Source: Haplomitrium mnioides (Eukaryota; Marchantiophyta; Haplomitriopsida; Calobryales). Taken from it: a DNA stretch of 64,000 bases. The number at the start of each line of letters is the position of its first letter. Position 1 is the first letter of the stretch. Position numbers and translations under genes: made by a program. The stretch is from positions 108,775-172,774 of the forward strand of contig JBNGIS010023355.1 in assembly GCA_049999725.1 (NCBI GenBank). The letters run 5' to 3'. Below, piece by piece: positions 31,533 through 43,079 of this stretch. A model generated the notes under the pieces. The model ran no database searches and was not told the DNA's origin. It worked only from the letters and a program-made list of their open reading frames with translations.

Positions 31533-34500
31533 TGTCAGCCAGTGGAACAGGAGCTAATGTGGTTTACAATGGACCAGAAGCAGCAGCAATGATATTTCTC
31601 CAGTCTGAAGTGGTAAGATGAGCGGAAAGCAACACATTCACTGTAATCGAAAGATAAGCACAGGTTACTTCATTCTTCCGATCCGAAGTAGCGGAATCAG
31701 ATTCATATTATGAAGGAAGGAGGCAAGAGCTAGAAATGTTAGCGCCAAAAAGACCAGAAAAGAAGGGACCGGAAGAGAGAGGGAAGACGAGGCAGAGCGA
31801 AGGGGATCGGGAGAGTATAAGAGAGTCCCGATGGAGTGTCAGGCCGAGGAGACCACAGGACGAGGTTCAAGGAAGGTCGCGCGTCAACATGGCAGGGTAA
31901 GAAGCCATAACAAAGGATAACGGATCGTCCGGCAAGTCAGAACGGCGGATTCAAGGTAGGGGACAAGGGCGACATACATCGGGGAGCAACAACAACACCA
32001 GAGATTGGGGGACGCCTCTTTCTCCAGGTAAACACAAATGCTTTCCCGCAGTCCAAAGTCCTCTCGAAAGAGGAAGGGTGGGAGTCCGATGCAAGTATCG
32101 GAAGAAGTTCATCAGAGGGTACAACCGGACAAACATCGAAACCGAGCCTTCCGAAGTGGGGAGACCTGTTAAAGGGGTTCCGCATGATTCCTTGATGTGG
32201 GGAGGACCAGTTAACTTGGATCCAATCAGCCTCTCTATGTGGGTTCCCCACTTAACAGGGATCTGTGAAGGAAGGTCCGACGAGTCCGAAGTGATGGCGA
32301 AACAGGGATAAGCGAAGCAGTGACCAGACAAAGAGGTGACTTGTCACTATTTCGACGGCATAGAGGGTTCTTTAAAGACCAAGTGAGAAGGGCGAAGCGG
32401 CGAATGATGAAGCGAAGACTGGTCACTATTACAGCGGATGGAGGATTCTTTAAGGCAATTGCGAGGCAGTGAGAAGGGCGAAACAATGACAGATCATAGT
32501 TGCGGACTTAGGGACTCTATGGGGAGCTGCGGAAACGTGGCAGACCCACCGCGCTTCACGGATTCAGGGACACGTGGCATTCCCGGGGAGTCTGCAGGCC
32601 TTAGCGGAAAATGGGGAAGCCCCAGATAAACAGGTTCCGATTAGCCTCCCTACGTGGGGAGTCCACTTAACGTGGATCCGACGGGAAGCCAAAACAGAGA
32701 CCAAATAATGAAGGGCAAAATGACGCTGTATCGCTAATCCGGCAAAGCGGGGGAAAGTTTGACAGAGTAAGGTCTAAAAGTTTGACGGGAGTTTATGCCG
32801 CACTTAGTTCTTATGACGAAAAGGTGATGAAGCGACGATCCGACCAGAAGAAGAAGCAAGAGACCAATAGCTGAAAAGGTGACCTATCGTAGTTCCAGCA
32901 TTGGCAAGGACGAAAGTTCTATGAGGCGCGCTGAAAGTTTGAAGGGGATCCACGGGGAGTCTGCCATAGTTCATATATCAAGCGGAGCAAAGAGTTAGAA
33001 AAGTAAGCCTCAGTTCTTATTGCGAATGGGTTCCAAAGCGGCGACAAAAGGTACCGTTCTTACTTGACGAGTGAAATATTTGACAGATGACGTAGCGCTC
33101 CACTATGGTCCTAGAGTTCCTACAGGTCAGCAACGGGTCAACTACAAAATCCGGTCAAGGCGACGGTTCGTCTACCCCCTTGCAAGGTGGCGACGGATGA
33201 TGTGGCGCTCTGCTGTGGTCCGAGGGTTCCTGTGGGTCAGCAACGGGTCAACTGCGAAATCAGGTCAAGGCGACGGTCCGCCTACCCTTCGCGGGGCGGC
33301 GGCGGACGGTACTGTATGGATGACGTAGAAGGCAGGACATGTGGCTACCTGTGGAGTTCCGATGGCGACGGGGAAGTTCCGAAGGGGCTTGCAGATGACG
33401 TGGCCACTGGCTTCATAATCACTTGCGGATTGTGCCTTCTTTGGATTCAGGGATCAAGGCTCTTCATATTATCCTCTCTCTCTCTCTCTCTTCTTCTTGG
33501 AATTCTTCTTCGGATCTTGCTCAGCTTTACAATATTGGATCGCCCTCATCGCCTGCGACTAACTCTACGATGGATCTAATGAAGTGGCGACATCAGATGG
33601 ATCATCATCAGGGTCTCGCGGGGACACTTTGGAATCTGCGACTTCGGGGACTTCGAGCTCTACTCTTCGGATTTGAAAGCGCGAATCTACGCCGAGCTAC
33701 CAGGGTCGGATCTACGCCATGATCAAGAGCCCAGAGCATAGTCTTCACCAATATTCGACCAAGTGCCAACTTTGCACCTAGTCCGACGGACCAGTCCGCG
33801 TCACGGACACCTTCTGGGATTCAACGGGATTCTGGAACGACAGTTGAGAACCTTGGGTTAACTACTTCGGTTAGTCATTGCTCGTACTGGCCAGGTGTCA
33901 CCATGACGTTGCTTAACAAGATTAACTGCCGAAAGCGGAGGAAACAAGAAGGCTTCAACAAGGTAAGAAGGGAGTATAAAGGGATCGCCTACGATGTTTG
34001 AAGGGTTGGTGTAAATGCAAGCTTGCAAGTCGTGAGAACAATAACAAAAAGGAAGACACATGAGGGAGAGAGGACAGATTTCTTGAAGCTTCACTTGAGG
34101 CAAGTGAACTCGAGCAGGGGGCTAGCAGGGGTGGAGGTGGACTGGAGGGGCGCTGGGAATCGCTGGGCGGGGAGCTTTAGAGGCTCAAGCGATCCAGGTG
34201 TACTCATCTCTACTGGTGGACCAACATCAAAGGTGGACTAATACTTGAAAGCTGAAGGGAGTCTAGGTTGTCTTGAAATCAGAGGGGCTGCCAAGGTGGG
34301 ATCTTTGGGGTCGCTTTAGTGTCAACTGTGCAGGAGCAACAATCCCAGGAATGTCAGAGGAGTTTCTGGTTTATTCTCTCAAGGGAAGTCAAGGAGTAGC
34401 TGCATTCGTGCCCGCGCACGGTGTAAGAAGATCCATTAAAGCTTTGGGGTGGAGTGGGTGGCCAGCAGCCGAGAGGACTGTCTTCCAGAGGTGGAAGTTA

Positions 34501-35244
34501 AACTAGACCTCTTCCGATCATGAGGAAGTCAAACCAGGGCTTCTCGCGAGGGAAGGTAAAAAGACTATCTGGAGAAGGGTGCGTGAGTAGAGGGAGGACA
34601 TGTGACTGGAACCGTGGGACTCACAAGAAGGTTGGAATTGTTGGAATAAAGATCAAGAGTGCAAAGGAGACAGTAAAGATCGGATCTTGGGAGAATCAAA
34701 AGAGCTGCAGTAGAAAGAAAGAAAGGGAGCATTGAGAGGTCAAGATTGTGCTGCAGAGGTCAACCCAAGACAAAGGAGCATTGGCGGAGTGGGTGGTGTT
34801 GTGTATGCAGTGGTTAGATAGTTTTGTCTTGTGTTTGCATTTTCCAAATAGACACTTCGGATATGAAGTAAGTAGGGTCTCAGATCAGCAAGGGTCCAAG
34901 AATCAGATTTAGAGGGTAAGGCAGTACAGGGGACAGATCCCCTGTATAATTCAGATATCATGACCTGATCATGCATTGTAAAACTTTGAGTCTGGATCCT
35001 ATTTCGGATCCCTGAAATCCACTTCAGAATTTCATCAGAGGCACTTCTGTGGTGTGTATGAATGTTTGAATAGAGAGTTGAGCAAGGAGAAAGGTCAGTA
35101 AGGTGAGACGGAACACCCTTAAGGCCTGAAATTGATAACTTGCAGCGGGGCCATCTCATTAAAGAACCTGAACCCCTGTAAAGTCAGCCTTTTCCTACCA
35201 AAGAGTGGTCTTCGGAGGTTAACGACCGAAGGAGGGGGCTAACA
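31533..35244 (+). repeat. G3 3' LTR (3712 bp)
   Basis: TGTCAGCCAGTGG..GGGGGCTAACA, colinear with the left LTR except for about 0.9 kb (roughly 32016-32942) present only here. That segment contains a diverged ~80-bp tandem pair (GTCACTATT..GAGAAGGGCGAA at about 32342 and 32422) and an ACACGTGGC motif at 32570. Confidence 0.9.
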
Positions 35245-35249
35245 CTTGG
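35245..35249. other. Target-site duplication CTTGG, right
   Basis: Partner of 22714-22718; the G2 integrase resumes immediately after (TTATCTAAAACATAAG). Confidence 0.9.
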
Positions 35250-36240
35250 TTATCTAAAACATAAGAAAAATAACAATGATGTTCATCAATATATTATTTT
35301 TGCCAATTTTGAGCAACAACAAAATGGTTTTTGACATCTTGCAAAGAGGAAGATAAATGAGACAAAAAGGTATAAACAATTGGAGCATAAGAAGATGAAG
35401 GAGAAAGCAAACCATAATGAACAAGGGGATGTTGGCTAGAATCAAGAAAGAAAGGAGAAAATCCGGTACTTGCTTGTTTGAAGTTGTTATATGCAAACTT
35501 GATAGACCAAAAGAAACTATCTCAATCAATGTGATGAACGTTGATAAATGGTTGAAGCACATCCTCCAAAGTGTAATTTGTGTATTTAGTTTTCCCATCT
35601 GTTTGAGGATGATAAGTCGTAGACATAGATAGGTTGGTACCCAAAAGTGTGAACATCTCTTGCCAAAACTTCCCAGTGAATCGTAGATCTCTATTAGATA
35701 TTAACACTTTTAGCATTCTATGGTATTGAAAGGTTGTATCAAAGTAAATCTTGGCCAATTGTGGAGCATCTACTATATCCACAGTCGGTGCTAGATGAAT
35801 TTTTTTGCTTAGCTTATCAACAAACACGACAATGACAGTAAACCCATGAGGGATGGTTGGAAGCGAAGTGACAAGATCTAAACTTAAATGTTCCCACCGA
35901 GTAGTAAGAATCAGTAGTGGTTGAAGACGACCAACTAGTTTTTGATTTCAAGCCTTATTTTGCTGACAACTTTCACAAGAATGAACAAAGCCACAAACAT
36001 CTTGAGCTGAAATTGGACACAACAAATTGTATTGAAGCAACTTCATAGTCTTGTCTACCTCAAGATGCTCAAAGATTGGAATAACATTTGCTTCTTGTAG
36101 ACAAGATATTTGAAGTGCATCATTTCATGGAACATATATTTGATGGTCTTGATAGAGAATACCATCCTGAACAGAAAAAACATGATACTCGCTATCTTTC
36201 ACCGCCAAATATGTGTTAACAAGATTAAAGATGGCATCTT
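35250..36240 (-). pseudogene. G2f integrase (minus), right of G3
   Basis: Minus-strand 35522-35827 reads MFVDKLSKKIHLAPTVDIVDAPQLAKIYFDTTFQYHRMLKVLISNRDLRFTGKFWQEMFTLLGTNLSMSTTYHPQTDGKTKYTNYTLEDVLQPFINVHHID. This is the integrase catalytic core with the second aspartate region (SNRDLRF) and the YHPQTDG block. The catalytic glutamate position (usual GQTE) reads GKTK. The zinc-binding domain follows to about 36240 in broken frames. Confidence 0.85.
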
Positions 36241-37800
36241 CATGTAACTTTTGTCAAAATCCGTCATTGGTTGCTTTATCAAGATGCAACATACTAATAT
36301 TTGCAACCTTCAATGTATTTAATTGATGATCTAATTTTCATGAAAATGCATCATGAATGGTACGGAACCTTCCAGGTTTGTACTCCAACTTTATATCAAA
36401 GAGGTGTAGTTGATCTTCTCATCAATAATGACAATTTGTCATATTTTCTAAGTGAATTGATTACAGAAAGGGTTTGTGATCAATGTACAAGTATATATTT
36501 TCCTAAAAGATAGTGTCTCCAAACATTGGTAGCATAAACCATCGTCAATTTCTCTTTATCCATTGTAGAATAATTTCTCTTCGCTACATTTAGTCGGCGT
36601 GATATGAATTCAATCGGATGAAATTCATCCTCAAGATCTTGTTGCAACACTGCTCCAATAGCAAAATTAGAAGCATTAGATCAATCACACAATGTGTATT
36701 TGGATCATATGGTTGTAAAATTGAACAAGAAGACACTACATCCTTGCATTGTTGAAATGACTCTTGCTCTTTGGTTGCCTATTGTAACTTTGCCTCTTTT
36801 CCTAGTAGATCTATGAGTGGTGTAGCAATATAAGCATAGTAATGGATGAATATTTGATAAAAAACTCACAAATCCATTGAAAGCTCGAACATCCCTTATA
36901 TCATTTGGTATTGGCTTTTATATAATATCTTTAGTTTCCTATTTCTCCATCTTAATACCCTCCACATACACTTTATGTTTTAGGTAAGTCACCTATTGCT
37001 TTCAAAACTCACACTTGGACTTATTGCAATAAGACTTCCAATTACGTAATCTTTGTAGTACTTTTTTTAGATACTCACGATGCTCAACTTCACTTTTACT
37101 AAATATAAGAATATTGTCTAAGAACACCAACACTAACTTATCCAATAACCCATCAAAAACTCGATGCATTTGATCCATGAATATTGTCAGAGCATTAGTA
37201 AGGCCAAATGTAAGAACCTTCCACTCAAAATGACTATATCTTATGTGAAAAGTTGTATTTAACATATCACATGGCTTGATAGAAATTTTCCAATAGCCAC
37301 TTCAAAAGTCCAACTAGAAAATAATCTTGCATCACTTAATTGATCCAACAAATCATCAATACAAGGTAGAGAACAAACATTCTTCATTATTTAATCATTC
37401 AAGTCTTGATAATTTGTACAAAGACAAAATCCACCATCTTTCTTTGGTACAAATAATACCAAAGCTCCTCAATGTAAAGTATTATGTCAAATAAAATTCT
37501 TCTTAAGAATATCTATCAATGTATTTCAAAGCTCCTCTAATTCTTGTGGTGAGAGCTGATATATAGGTCGATTATAAGAAGTAATTTCTAGTATCAACTC
37601 AATTAGAAAAGGCATTTCTTGATCATCTAGCAACTCTTTTGGCAAATCCTCCGAAAATACATCTACAAACTCCTTCAAAATATTATCTATCATTGAGTTA
37701 GGCGCATTTTTTCCTCTCTCATTACTCAAGTTCACGATAGGCTTGAATTAAATACCAAAGACACATAATTATTGCTTCACTAAATTAATTTGCTAAATTG
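36241..37800 (-). pseudogene. G2f RNase H and reverse transcriptase (minus)
   Basis: Reading leftward from 37800: VDVFSEDLPKELLDDQEMPFLIELILEITSYNRPIYQLSPQELEEL (RT entry), then broken RT blocks. 37002-37265 reads FHIRYSHFEWKVLTFGLTNALTIFMDQMHRVFDGLLDKLVLVFLDNILIFSKSEVEHREYLKKVLQRLRNWKSYCNKSKCEF. The catalytic box is VFLDNILIF, with the second aspartate changed to N, the same change as in G1b. RNase H follows down to 36240. Confidence 0.85.
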
Positions 37801-37839
37801 ATTTATGCCTCTTCACCAGCAATCTGCCGCTTGACCCAA

Positions 37840-38118
37840 TCAAATTGAGCAGATGATATCATATTGTGCATGTGCAATAATAAATTGTATAGATTTTGCG
37901 TACTCTTTTCCAATTCTTAGAAGAAATGGCTTTTGAGAGTGAAACATATCATGTTTTTGACCATCAGTTATAGTCACAACACTCCTCTTGATAGACCTTA
38001 ATTTTGCTTTGATTATCTTAGCAAAATATAGTAACATAAAAATTTTAGAGCTTTCACTATCCACCAACATTCTACAAGAGTGCTTCTCAATCATACCATC
38101 AAGAAGAAACAAAGACAC
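37840..38118 (-). pseudogene. G2f protease (minus)
   Basis: MSLFLLDGMIEKHSCRMLVDSESSKIFMLLYFAKIIKAKLRSIKRSVVTITDGQKHDMFHSQKPFLLRIGKEYAKSIQFIIAHAQYDI. The active site V-D-S-E-S-S has glutamate in place of glycine. It is a close relative of the protease at 8870-9260. Confidence 0.82.
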
Positions 38119-38853
38119 CTTGAATTGTTGTCAAAATTTTAATTCCATTAGAGATTGCAAAGTTTTAAACACATCGTTCAAATGGTTGAGGATGCGATCT
38201 AGTTTCTATAGCAATAAATAATGATTCATATTGCTTCGCCATGCACATTGCTTCTTCTAATTGACTAGGTTGTCTCATTGTAGCTTCCATTCTCATTCAA
38301 TGCTTTAATCCCTAAATAAAACTGTTTAATACTTCTTCTTCTTCTCTTATACCAAAAATCTGCATAATTATATCATGAAAATATGTAACATAGCTTCTCA
38401 TTGTACCAAGTTGCTTGAATTTGACCAATCAATCTCTTGCTACTTTTGAAGCATTTACAACCATAAATCTTGAAGTCATTCCTTCTTTAAATTCTTACCA
38501 AGAAACATTATGAGCAACAAATCCTTATTATGGTTGCTTTATTTGATATCTCTACCAAGTCTTTGCAACACCTCTAATTAACTTGTTGTAAATAAAATTA
38601 ATCAACTATCTTTTCTACTATTTGTACCTTCAAAATATTGCTCACAATTGAATGCGAAGTTCTCAAATGCACCACAAACCATCTTTCTATCATTTACTTT
38701 TGGCGTTAGAAATTGCATATAACTCTTTTCTTCTCAAAAATTTTATCTTTCTTTCATTCTCACTTTTAAAAGGCATGAAAGATAGTCAAATCATTGTTGC
38801 ATTGCTTGAAATATTGCATCTTGATTCTCTTTGTAACTCACCACCAAAAAGAA
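38119..38853 (-). pseudogene. G2f gag (minus)
   Basis: Broken frames match the well-kept Gag at 48994-49548, running from the PBS side (about 38850) to the protease. The region between the Gag core and the protease is shorter than in G2a and the zinc knuckle is not seen, as in 48994-49548. Confidence 0.7.
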
Positions 38854-38871
38854 CCGCAGCTCTGACACCAA
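38854..38871 (-). other. G2f primer-binding site
   Basis: The reverse complement reads TTGGTGTCAGAGCTGCGG, next to the LTR start at 38872; initiator-Met type. Confidence 0.8.
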
Positions 38872-39297
38872 TGTAAAAGAACTCAAAGACCAAATCCAAA
38901 TAAGTAAGAACTAATATAGAGTTCTTCAACCAAATGCAAATAAGGCAAGCAAAAGCCAAACAACCAAAGAACCCAAGTGATTTGAGAGAAAATCTAGAAT
39001 GAGAAGTGAGGCTATGAAGCCCTTCTATTTATACAAGAGAAGGAAATGTCATCCCTCTTTCTTCACTTACAGGCCACTTTCAGTTTCAACCGTAGATGAC
39101 TTGGAAGTCACTTCTAATTTCAACCATAAAATTGCTCACTTAGAAGTCACTTCTAATTTCAACCCTAAAAGCTCTAAAAGTAGCTTTGAAGACAAGTAAT
39201 CTTATCTCAATTCAACCTTAAAAATAACCTTCTACCACTTTCTTCACTCCTTTCTATTTTCTTATAAATATCACAACGTAATGCTTATACTATTATA
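38872..39297 (-). repeat. G2f 5' LTR (426 bp)
   Basis: TGTAAAAGAACTC..TATACTATTATA with the TATA-type CTTATAAATA (minus TATTTATAAG) near 39270 and two tandem AAGTCACTTCTAATTTCAACC units. Confidence 0.8.
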
Positions 39298-39325
39298 TGC
39301 ATCATCGATTAGAAAGTGAAGATTA

Positions 39326-39789
39326 TGTAATGGTATATGCACAACATTGTGCCATTTATAAGAAATTATAGAGGAACAAAGAAGATGGTAGTGACTCTTA
39401 AAAAAAGATCATCTTTTAGTTATAATTGGTGTAAGATCATATTTAAAATTGAATCACATTTTAGTAAAGCAATATTATGATTACTTGCCTTTGAAGTCAC
39501 TTTTAGAGAAGTAGGATAAGATCACTTTTAGAGCTGAAATTGAAAGTGACTTGTAAGTGATAGAAAAAAATGACACCTTCTTCTTAAATATAAATAGAAG
39601 AGCTTCATTACCCAACTCCTCATTATAGAGTTCCTATTAATAGACTTGTGTTCTTGGGTTGTTTGCCTTCTTAGCTTTTGCTTGCATTATTGGCATTTGC
39701 TTGACTTATTGGCATTTGGTTAGATAACTCTATTAGAGCTATCTTTGAGTTTTTTATTCAATTGGAATTCATCTTTGAGTTCTTTTACA
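39326..39789 (+). repeat. G2 LTR, plus strand, isolated (464 bp)
   Basis: TGTAATGGTATATGCAC..TTCTTTTACA. No primer-binding site follows and no 5-bp duplication is seen (GATTA left, TTGTC right), so it is a solo LTR or a rearranged piece. The 28 bp before it and about 75 bp after it are unassigned. Confidence 0.7.
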
Positions 39790-39864
39790 TTGTCACTTTC
39801 AAACATCTCACCATATTTTGGAGTTGACTCTTACTTTCAAACATCACACCACATTTAGAGAGTT

Positions 39865-41257
39865 GCTACTAGTCATCTAATATATAATAGAAACTACGAT
39901 GATATTTATCAACATATTTTTTGACAATTCAATTTCGAGCAATAACAAGATGGTTGCAAACATCTTGCATAGAAAAAGACAAACAAAAATGTGGAAATAC
40001 TTAGAACATTGGAAGAGAAAAGAGAAAAAAAGCCATCATAAACAAGAGGATGTTGATCCAAATTAAGAAAGAAATGAGAAAACCCAATACTTATTTGTAG
40101 TTGTTGTAGGCAAGCTCCAAAACTAATAAGAAACTACCCCAATCAGTATAATGAACATTGATAAATGCTCGAAGCACACCCTTCAAAATATAAATAGTGC
40201 ACTCTATTTGATTATTTATTTGAGAATGACAAGTCTTAGACATAAATAACTTAGTACCCAAAAGCTTAAACAACTCTCACCAAAACTTTCTAGTGAATCG
40301 CATATCCTTATCAGATATTAACACCTTGGAGCATTTCATGACGACAAAAGACAATATCAAAGTAAATTTTTGCCAATTTTAGAGTATCCTCTATATTCAT
40401 CATCGGTGCTAAATGAATATGGTTGCTAAACTTGTCTATTAACATCATAATTGTAGTAAACCCATACAACATACTTGGAAGTCAAGTAGCAAGATCCAAA
40501 CTTACATGTTTCCAATAAGTAGTAGAAATCCGTAGTGGTTGAAAAAGTCAAGCTAGTTTTTGATTAGAAAACTTGTCTCATTGACAACTTTTACAAGAAT
40601 AAACAAAACTATGAATGTCTTGAGACAGGTTTAGCCACCACCAAAAGCATTAAAATTACTTTATAGTCTTGTCTACTCCAAGATGCCATGAGATTGGAAT
40701 GTTTTGTGCTTCTTGTAAACGGTAGCTTCTTGTAACACATATATTTGATGGTCTCAATAGACAATGCCATCTCTAATAAAAAATTTATATTCCTTATTTT
40801 TTTTATCATTAATCATGTTAAACATGATTGAAGAAGATGTCTTTTTGTAGTAGTTTTTGCTGATAAACTTCACTAGTTATATCATCAAGATGTAGTATTT
40901 CAATATTTGTTGTCTCTAATGTATTCAGCCAATAATCTGGTCTTCGTGAGAATGCATCTAGAATGGTGTAAAACTTCCTGGCTTCTACTCTAAATTAATA
41001 ACAAGTATTTGTAGTTGATTGTTCTATTGATGATGACAACTTATCATATTTCTAAGTGAATTGATTGCAACAAAGACTTGTAATCAATACACATAAGTAC
41101 AAGTTTCTATAGAAGTCAGTGTCTCCAAAGTTTGGTAGCATAAACTATTGTGAGTTGCTTATGATCTCTCGCAAAATAGTTTCACTTCATAGTATTTAAT
41201 CAATGTAACATGAAAACAACTGAATAAAATCCATCATCAAACTCTTGTTATAGCATT
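39865..41257 (-). pseudogene. G2d integrase and RNase H (minus, outer host copy)
   Basis: Minus-strand reading matches G2f. 40091-40273 is MFKLLGTKLFMSKTCHSQINNQIECTIYILKGVLRAFINVHYTDWGSFLLVLELAYNN. The zinc-binding region is at 40560-40800 and RNase H runs up to about 41257. It is interrupted at 41262 by a plus-strand G2 element and resumes at 46344. Confidence 0.78.
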
Positions 41258-41262
41258 GTTCT

Positions 41263-41727
41263 TGTAGTAGTATGAGCATGATGTTGTGCTATTTATAAGA
41301 AAATACATAGGAGTGAAGACAATGGTAAGTGGTTACTTTTAGTATTGAAATCATTTTAAAGTTACTTGCTTTTAAAGTTACTTTTAGTGTTGAAGTAAGA
41401 TAAGATCATTTTTAGAGTTGAAATTGGAAGTAGCTTGTAAGTGATCACTTTTAAGGTTGAAATTAGAAGTGACTTGTAAGTGAAGAAAGAAGTATGGCGT
41501 CTTCTTTTCTTGTATAAATAGAAGGGCTTCATAGCCCCACTCTTTATTCTAAAATTCCTATCGAATCACTTAGGCTCTTTGGTTGATTGGCTTTTGCTAG
41601 CACTCTTGGTCTTTAGCTTAGGTCTTGAGTTCCATTTGCTTGCTTGATTGGCATTTGATTGAAGAACTCTATTAAAGTTCACTATGAGTTCTTACTCATT
41701 TGGATTTGGTCTTTGAGTTTTCTTACA
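41263..41727 (+). repeat. G2g 5' LTR (465 bp)
   Basis: TGTAGTAGTATGAGC..TTTTCTTACA, followed by PBS TTGGTATTAGAGCTACGG at 41728-41745. The GTGCTATTTATAAG TATA region is at about 41285. Confidence 0.85.
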
Positions 41728-41745
41728 TTGGTATTAGAGCTACGG
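41728..41745 (+). other. G2g primer-binding site
   Basis: TTGGTATTAGAGCTACGG, initiator-Met tRNA type, directly abutting the LTR end. Confidence 0.85.
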
Positions 41746-41757
41746 TTTTTTTTGGTG

Positions 41758-42460
41758 ATGAGTTACATGAAAAATCAATGACTAGTGGTTCAAGCAATGC
41801 AACAACAACTTGAACATCTTTCATGCCTATTGGAAGTAAGAATGAAAGAAAGAGCAAATTTTTGAGAAGAAGAGAGTTATAAGCAATTTTCAATGCCAAA
41901 GCATATGATGGGAAGATGATTTTTAGTGCATTTGAGAACTTTATATTTGATTGTGAGCAATCTTTTGAAGCTACAAACACTAGAAAAGATGGTTGATAAA
42001 TTCTATTTGCAGTAAGTCAATCAGAAGGAGCTGCAAAAACTTGGTGGAGATATTAAGTAGAATAGGCACAACGGGTATTTGTTGCTTCTATTTTTTCTTG
42101 GTGTGAATTCAAAGAAGCAATGATTTTAAGATTTAGGGTTGTAAATGCTTCAAAGATAACAAGAGATTGATTGGCCAAATTAAAGCAACGTGGTACAGTG
42201 AGAAGCCATATTACATATTTTCAAGATACAATTATGCAAATTCTTAATATAAGAGACAAAAAGTACTAGACAGTTTTGTTTGGGAGTTGAAGCCTCACAC
42301 AAGAATAGAAGTGACAATGAGAGAACCTACTAAATTAGAAAAAGTAATGTGTATGGTGGAGTGGCATGACTAATTACTTATTGCTATAGAAGCAAAGTCA
42401 CGTCATCAACCATTCAAACAACATACTCAAAACTTCACAAGCTCTAACGGAATTAAAATC
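41758..42460 (+). pseudogene. G2g gag
   Basis: Start at ATG 41758 (MSYMKNQ). Broken frames follow the family Gag: AMQQQLEHLSCLLEVRMKERANF, the ENFIFDCEQSFEATNTRKDG block (41930-41995), and ELKPHTRIEVTMREPTKLEK (42285-42345). There is no zinc knuckle before the protease, unlike G2a. Confidence 0.75.
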
Positions 42461-42469
42461 TTGACAAAA

Positions 42470-42770
42470 ATTTGAAGTACTTTGTTCTATTTTGATAGTA
42501 TGATTCAAGAACACTCTTGTAGAATGTTGGTGGATAGCAAAAGTTTGAAAAATTTATTGTCACTATATTTTGCTAAGATAATCAAAGCAAAGTTTATGTC
42601 TATCAAAGGAGTGGTGTGACTATGGCGGATGGCCAAAAAATGATGTGTTTCACTCTCATAAGCTATTCTTTGTAAGTAATAGAAAAGAGTATGTGAAATC
42701 TATGCAATTTGTTATTGCAGTTGTATAATGTCATATCATTTTAGGATTGTCTTGGCTTGAAGATTGAATA
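42470..42770 (+). pseudogene. G2g protease
   Basis: FDSMIQEHSCRMLVDSKSLKNLLSLYFAKIIKAKFMSIKGVV, with active site V-D-S-K-S (glycine lost), then broken frames into SHKLFFVSNRKEYVKSMQFVIAV. Confidence 0.75.
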
Positions 42771-43079
42771 ACTCAATTTGATTAGGCAAAACAACAAATT
42801 CAAGTTACCTAACAAAGTAAGAAATTTTTTTGATATGTTTGACACCGTCGGTGAAGAAGCCTAAATTGCTTTAGCATATTAATTCAATGGAGTAAGAGTT
42901 GTCTATCTTTGATGTTTGGATCAAGCCTATTATGGACTTGAGTAAGGAGGAAGGAAAATTTGTGTCTACTTCAATGATAAATGATGTTTTGAAGGAGTTT
43001 GTAGATATGTTTCTGGGCGATTTGCCAAAAAAGGTTATTTGATGATCGAGGAATGCTTTTTTCAATTGAGTTGATGCTA

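Larger units (their letters stand above)
22719..35244 (+). mobile_element. G3: 12.5 kb Ty3/gypsy (non-chromodomain) retrotransposon
   Basis: LTRs at 22719-25517 and 31533-35244 bound an interior of 6.0 kb, with a 5-bp target duplication CTTGG at 22714-22718 and 35245-35249. The order is gag, protease, RT, RNase H, integrase, so Ty3/gypsy, and there is no chromodomain after the integrase. It is visibly more GC-rich than the AT-rich G2 sequence around it. By eye about 14 differences separate the first ~185 bp of the two LTRs, so it is not a recent insertion, but its reading frames survive far better than those of G1 or G2. Confidence 0.93.

Noticed and set aside
39790-39864. Two similar CTTTCAAACATC stretches
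   Set aside because: Short, AT-rich and imperfect; likely remnants of G2 or flanking sequence, not a defined repeat.
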